From Actinomycetota bacterium (GTDB lineage Bacteria; Actinomycetota; Acidimicrobiia; Acidimicrobiales; JAMCPL01): DNA of 64,000 nucleotides. The notes below the pieces were generated by a model. The model did no database searches. It had not been told where the DNA came from and saw nothing but the letters and a program-made list of their open reading frames with translations. Location: assembly GCA_023379675.1 (NCBI GenBank), contig JAMCPL010000020.1, forward strand, positions 70,611 through 134,610. Direction: 5' to 3'. Made by a program: the position numbers and the translations under genes. Of this stretch, positions 63,684 through 64,000 are shown piece after piece (the stretch's first letter is position 1; each line of letters starts with the position of its first letter).

Positions 63684-64000
63684 CCAAGTGGTCTAGTGGC
63701 CAGTTCCGTAAATAGCGTGATGGCATCCGGTGCGTAACCATCCGGTGAATGGTCACCTCTCCAGGAGCGTAGGTTAGAACCGTACTACGATATAAGATAT
63801 TGTGATTGCTTTACGGCGGAGCCACAAGATATAGGGTTACCGGGTTAACAGCCGGGGGTTGTGTCCCACGCTCCTAGTGTAGTGTCTCGTAAATAGCGTG
63901 ACGTTATCCGGCAAGTCAGGGGCGTCATCTGGCAAGGCCGAGGACGAAGGCGTAGCCGGTAGCTACGTTGAGGACGAGAACGCCGCCAGGGGCGTCATCT
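63684..64000. other. Gene-free end with mobile-element-like repeats
   Basis: No ORF is recognisable. CGTAAATAGCGTGA occurs at 63707-63720 and 63888-63901, each followed after a few bases by ATCCGG. Such repeated motifs recall the ends of IS256-like elements, but the link is not verified. Between them lie GGAGCGT/ACGCTCC inverted arms at 63763-63770 and 63868-63875. From 63918 a 70-bp unit (AGGGGCGTCATCT) begins to repeat at 63988, with CGTAGC/GCTACG hairpin arms inside. It may continue past the window. Confidence 0.5.
63918..64000. repeat. 70-bp repeat at window end
   Basis: AGGGGCGTCATCT at 63918-63930 recurs at 63988-64000, so a tandem repeat or paired sites begin here. The window ends before the second unit can be confirmed. 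Confidence 0.45.

Noticed and set aside
63763-63875. Possible tRNA with GGAGCGT/ACGCTCC acceptor-like arms
   Set aside because: The length (113 nt) is too great, no 5-bp T-stem with a TTC-type loop forms, and no anticodon arm can be drawn, so the arms are treated as a plain inverted repeat.
1-64000. CRISPR arrays, rRNA genes, integrase or transposase genes
   Set aside because: No regularly spaced repeat-spacer array, rRNA-like sequence or recombinase motif was seen anywhere in the window.

Overview
The window looks like chromosomal DNA of an actinobacterium of moderate G+C. The evidence is the DUF1844-type protein next to tyrS, an F420-type luciferase-like (LLM) oxidoreductase, the infC-rpmI-rplT-RNA methyltransferase-pheS-pheT block, a PucR regulator, and acyl-CoA carboxylase/methylmalonyl-CoA mutase genes. 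A deep lineage such as Acidimicrobiia is my guess; the class cannot be fixed from this sequence alone. Many conserved enzymes here carry Gly/Ser/Ala-rich insertions, and there are several tandem duplications with a 70-73 bp period.

Layout. 0-7.5 kb: end of greA, leuC and leuD (leucine synthesis), then on the minus strand a radical SAM/SPASM protein, a small membrane protein, purD and icd. 7.5-16.4 kb: tRNA-Leu(TAG), then the translation block on the minus strand (infC, rpmI, rplT, RNA methyltransferase, pheS, pheT). A DUF1844-like gene and tyrS, followed by a 31-residue membrane peptide, run the other way. infC appears to start at ATA. 16.5-17.65 kb: ald, preceded by a 17-bp tandem repeat that carries a Shine-Dalgarno sequence in every unit.

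17.9-37.5 kb is the centrepiece: a pyrimidine (deoxy)nucleoside uptake and degradation island of three operons plus a PucR-family regulator. Operon A (+) holds an omega-aminotransferase, a malonate-semialdehyde dehydrogenase, a beta-ureidopropionase, a dihydropyrimidinase and an LLM oxidoreductase. Operon B (-) holds a Tat-type BMP lipoprotein, an ABC ATPase, two permeases and a nucleoside hydrolase. Operon C (-) holds deoA, deoC, an aldehyde dehydrogenase and a short aldehyde dehydrogenase without catalytic residues. Each operon is preceded by one copy of the same element (GTTCGCTACATGTTGATCAT core plus an upstream half-site). In every case it overlaps a -35 box that lies exactly 17 bp from a TANNGT -10 box. 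This is most simply read as one activator-controlled regulon, with PucR the obvious candidate. Genes for every step from nucleoside to acetyl-CoA are present except the first reduction of the base. The only unassigned redox enzyme is the LLM protein, so it is a candidate F420H2-dependent uracil/thymine reductase.

37.6-41.4 kb: a DsrE-like protein, an ArsR-rhodanese fusion, a decayed cysteine desulfurase and an FGGY kinase with internal duplications. 41.6-50.7 kb: a 2-hydroxyacid dehydrogenase, a GT87-like membrane transferase, a YfhO-like giant membrane protein, a small membrane protein, a secreted repeat lipoprotein, a membrane-protein pseudogene and a DoxX-like membrane protein. 51.3-52.9 kb: an orphan DNA methyltransferase with an extra C-terminal domain and a truncated coupled ORF. 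52.9-60.1 kb: birA, acyl-CoA carboxylase alpha, an M20 amidohydrolase, the methylmalonyl-CoA mutase catalytic subunit and a rhodanese-MoeB fusion. 60.3-64 kb: a GH38 alpha-mannosidase, a tail-anchored protein, and a gene-free end with repeats that look like mobile-element ends.
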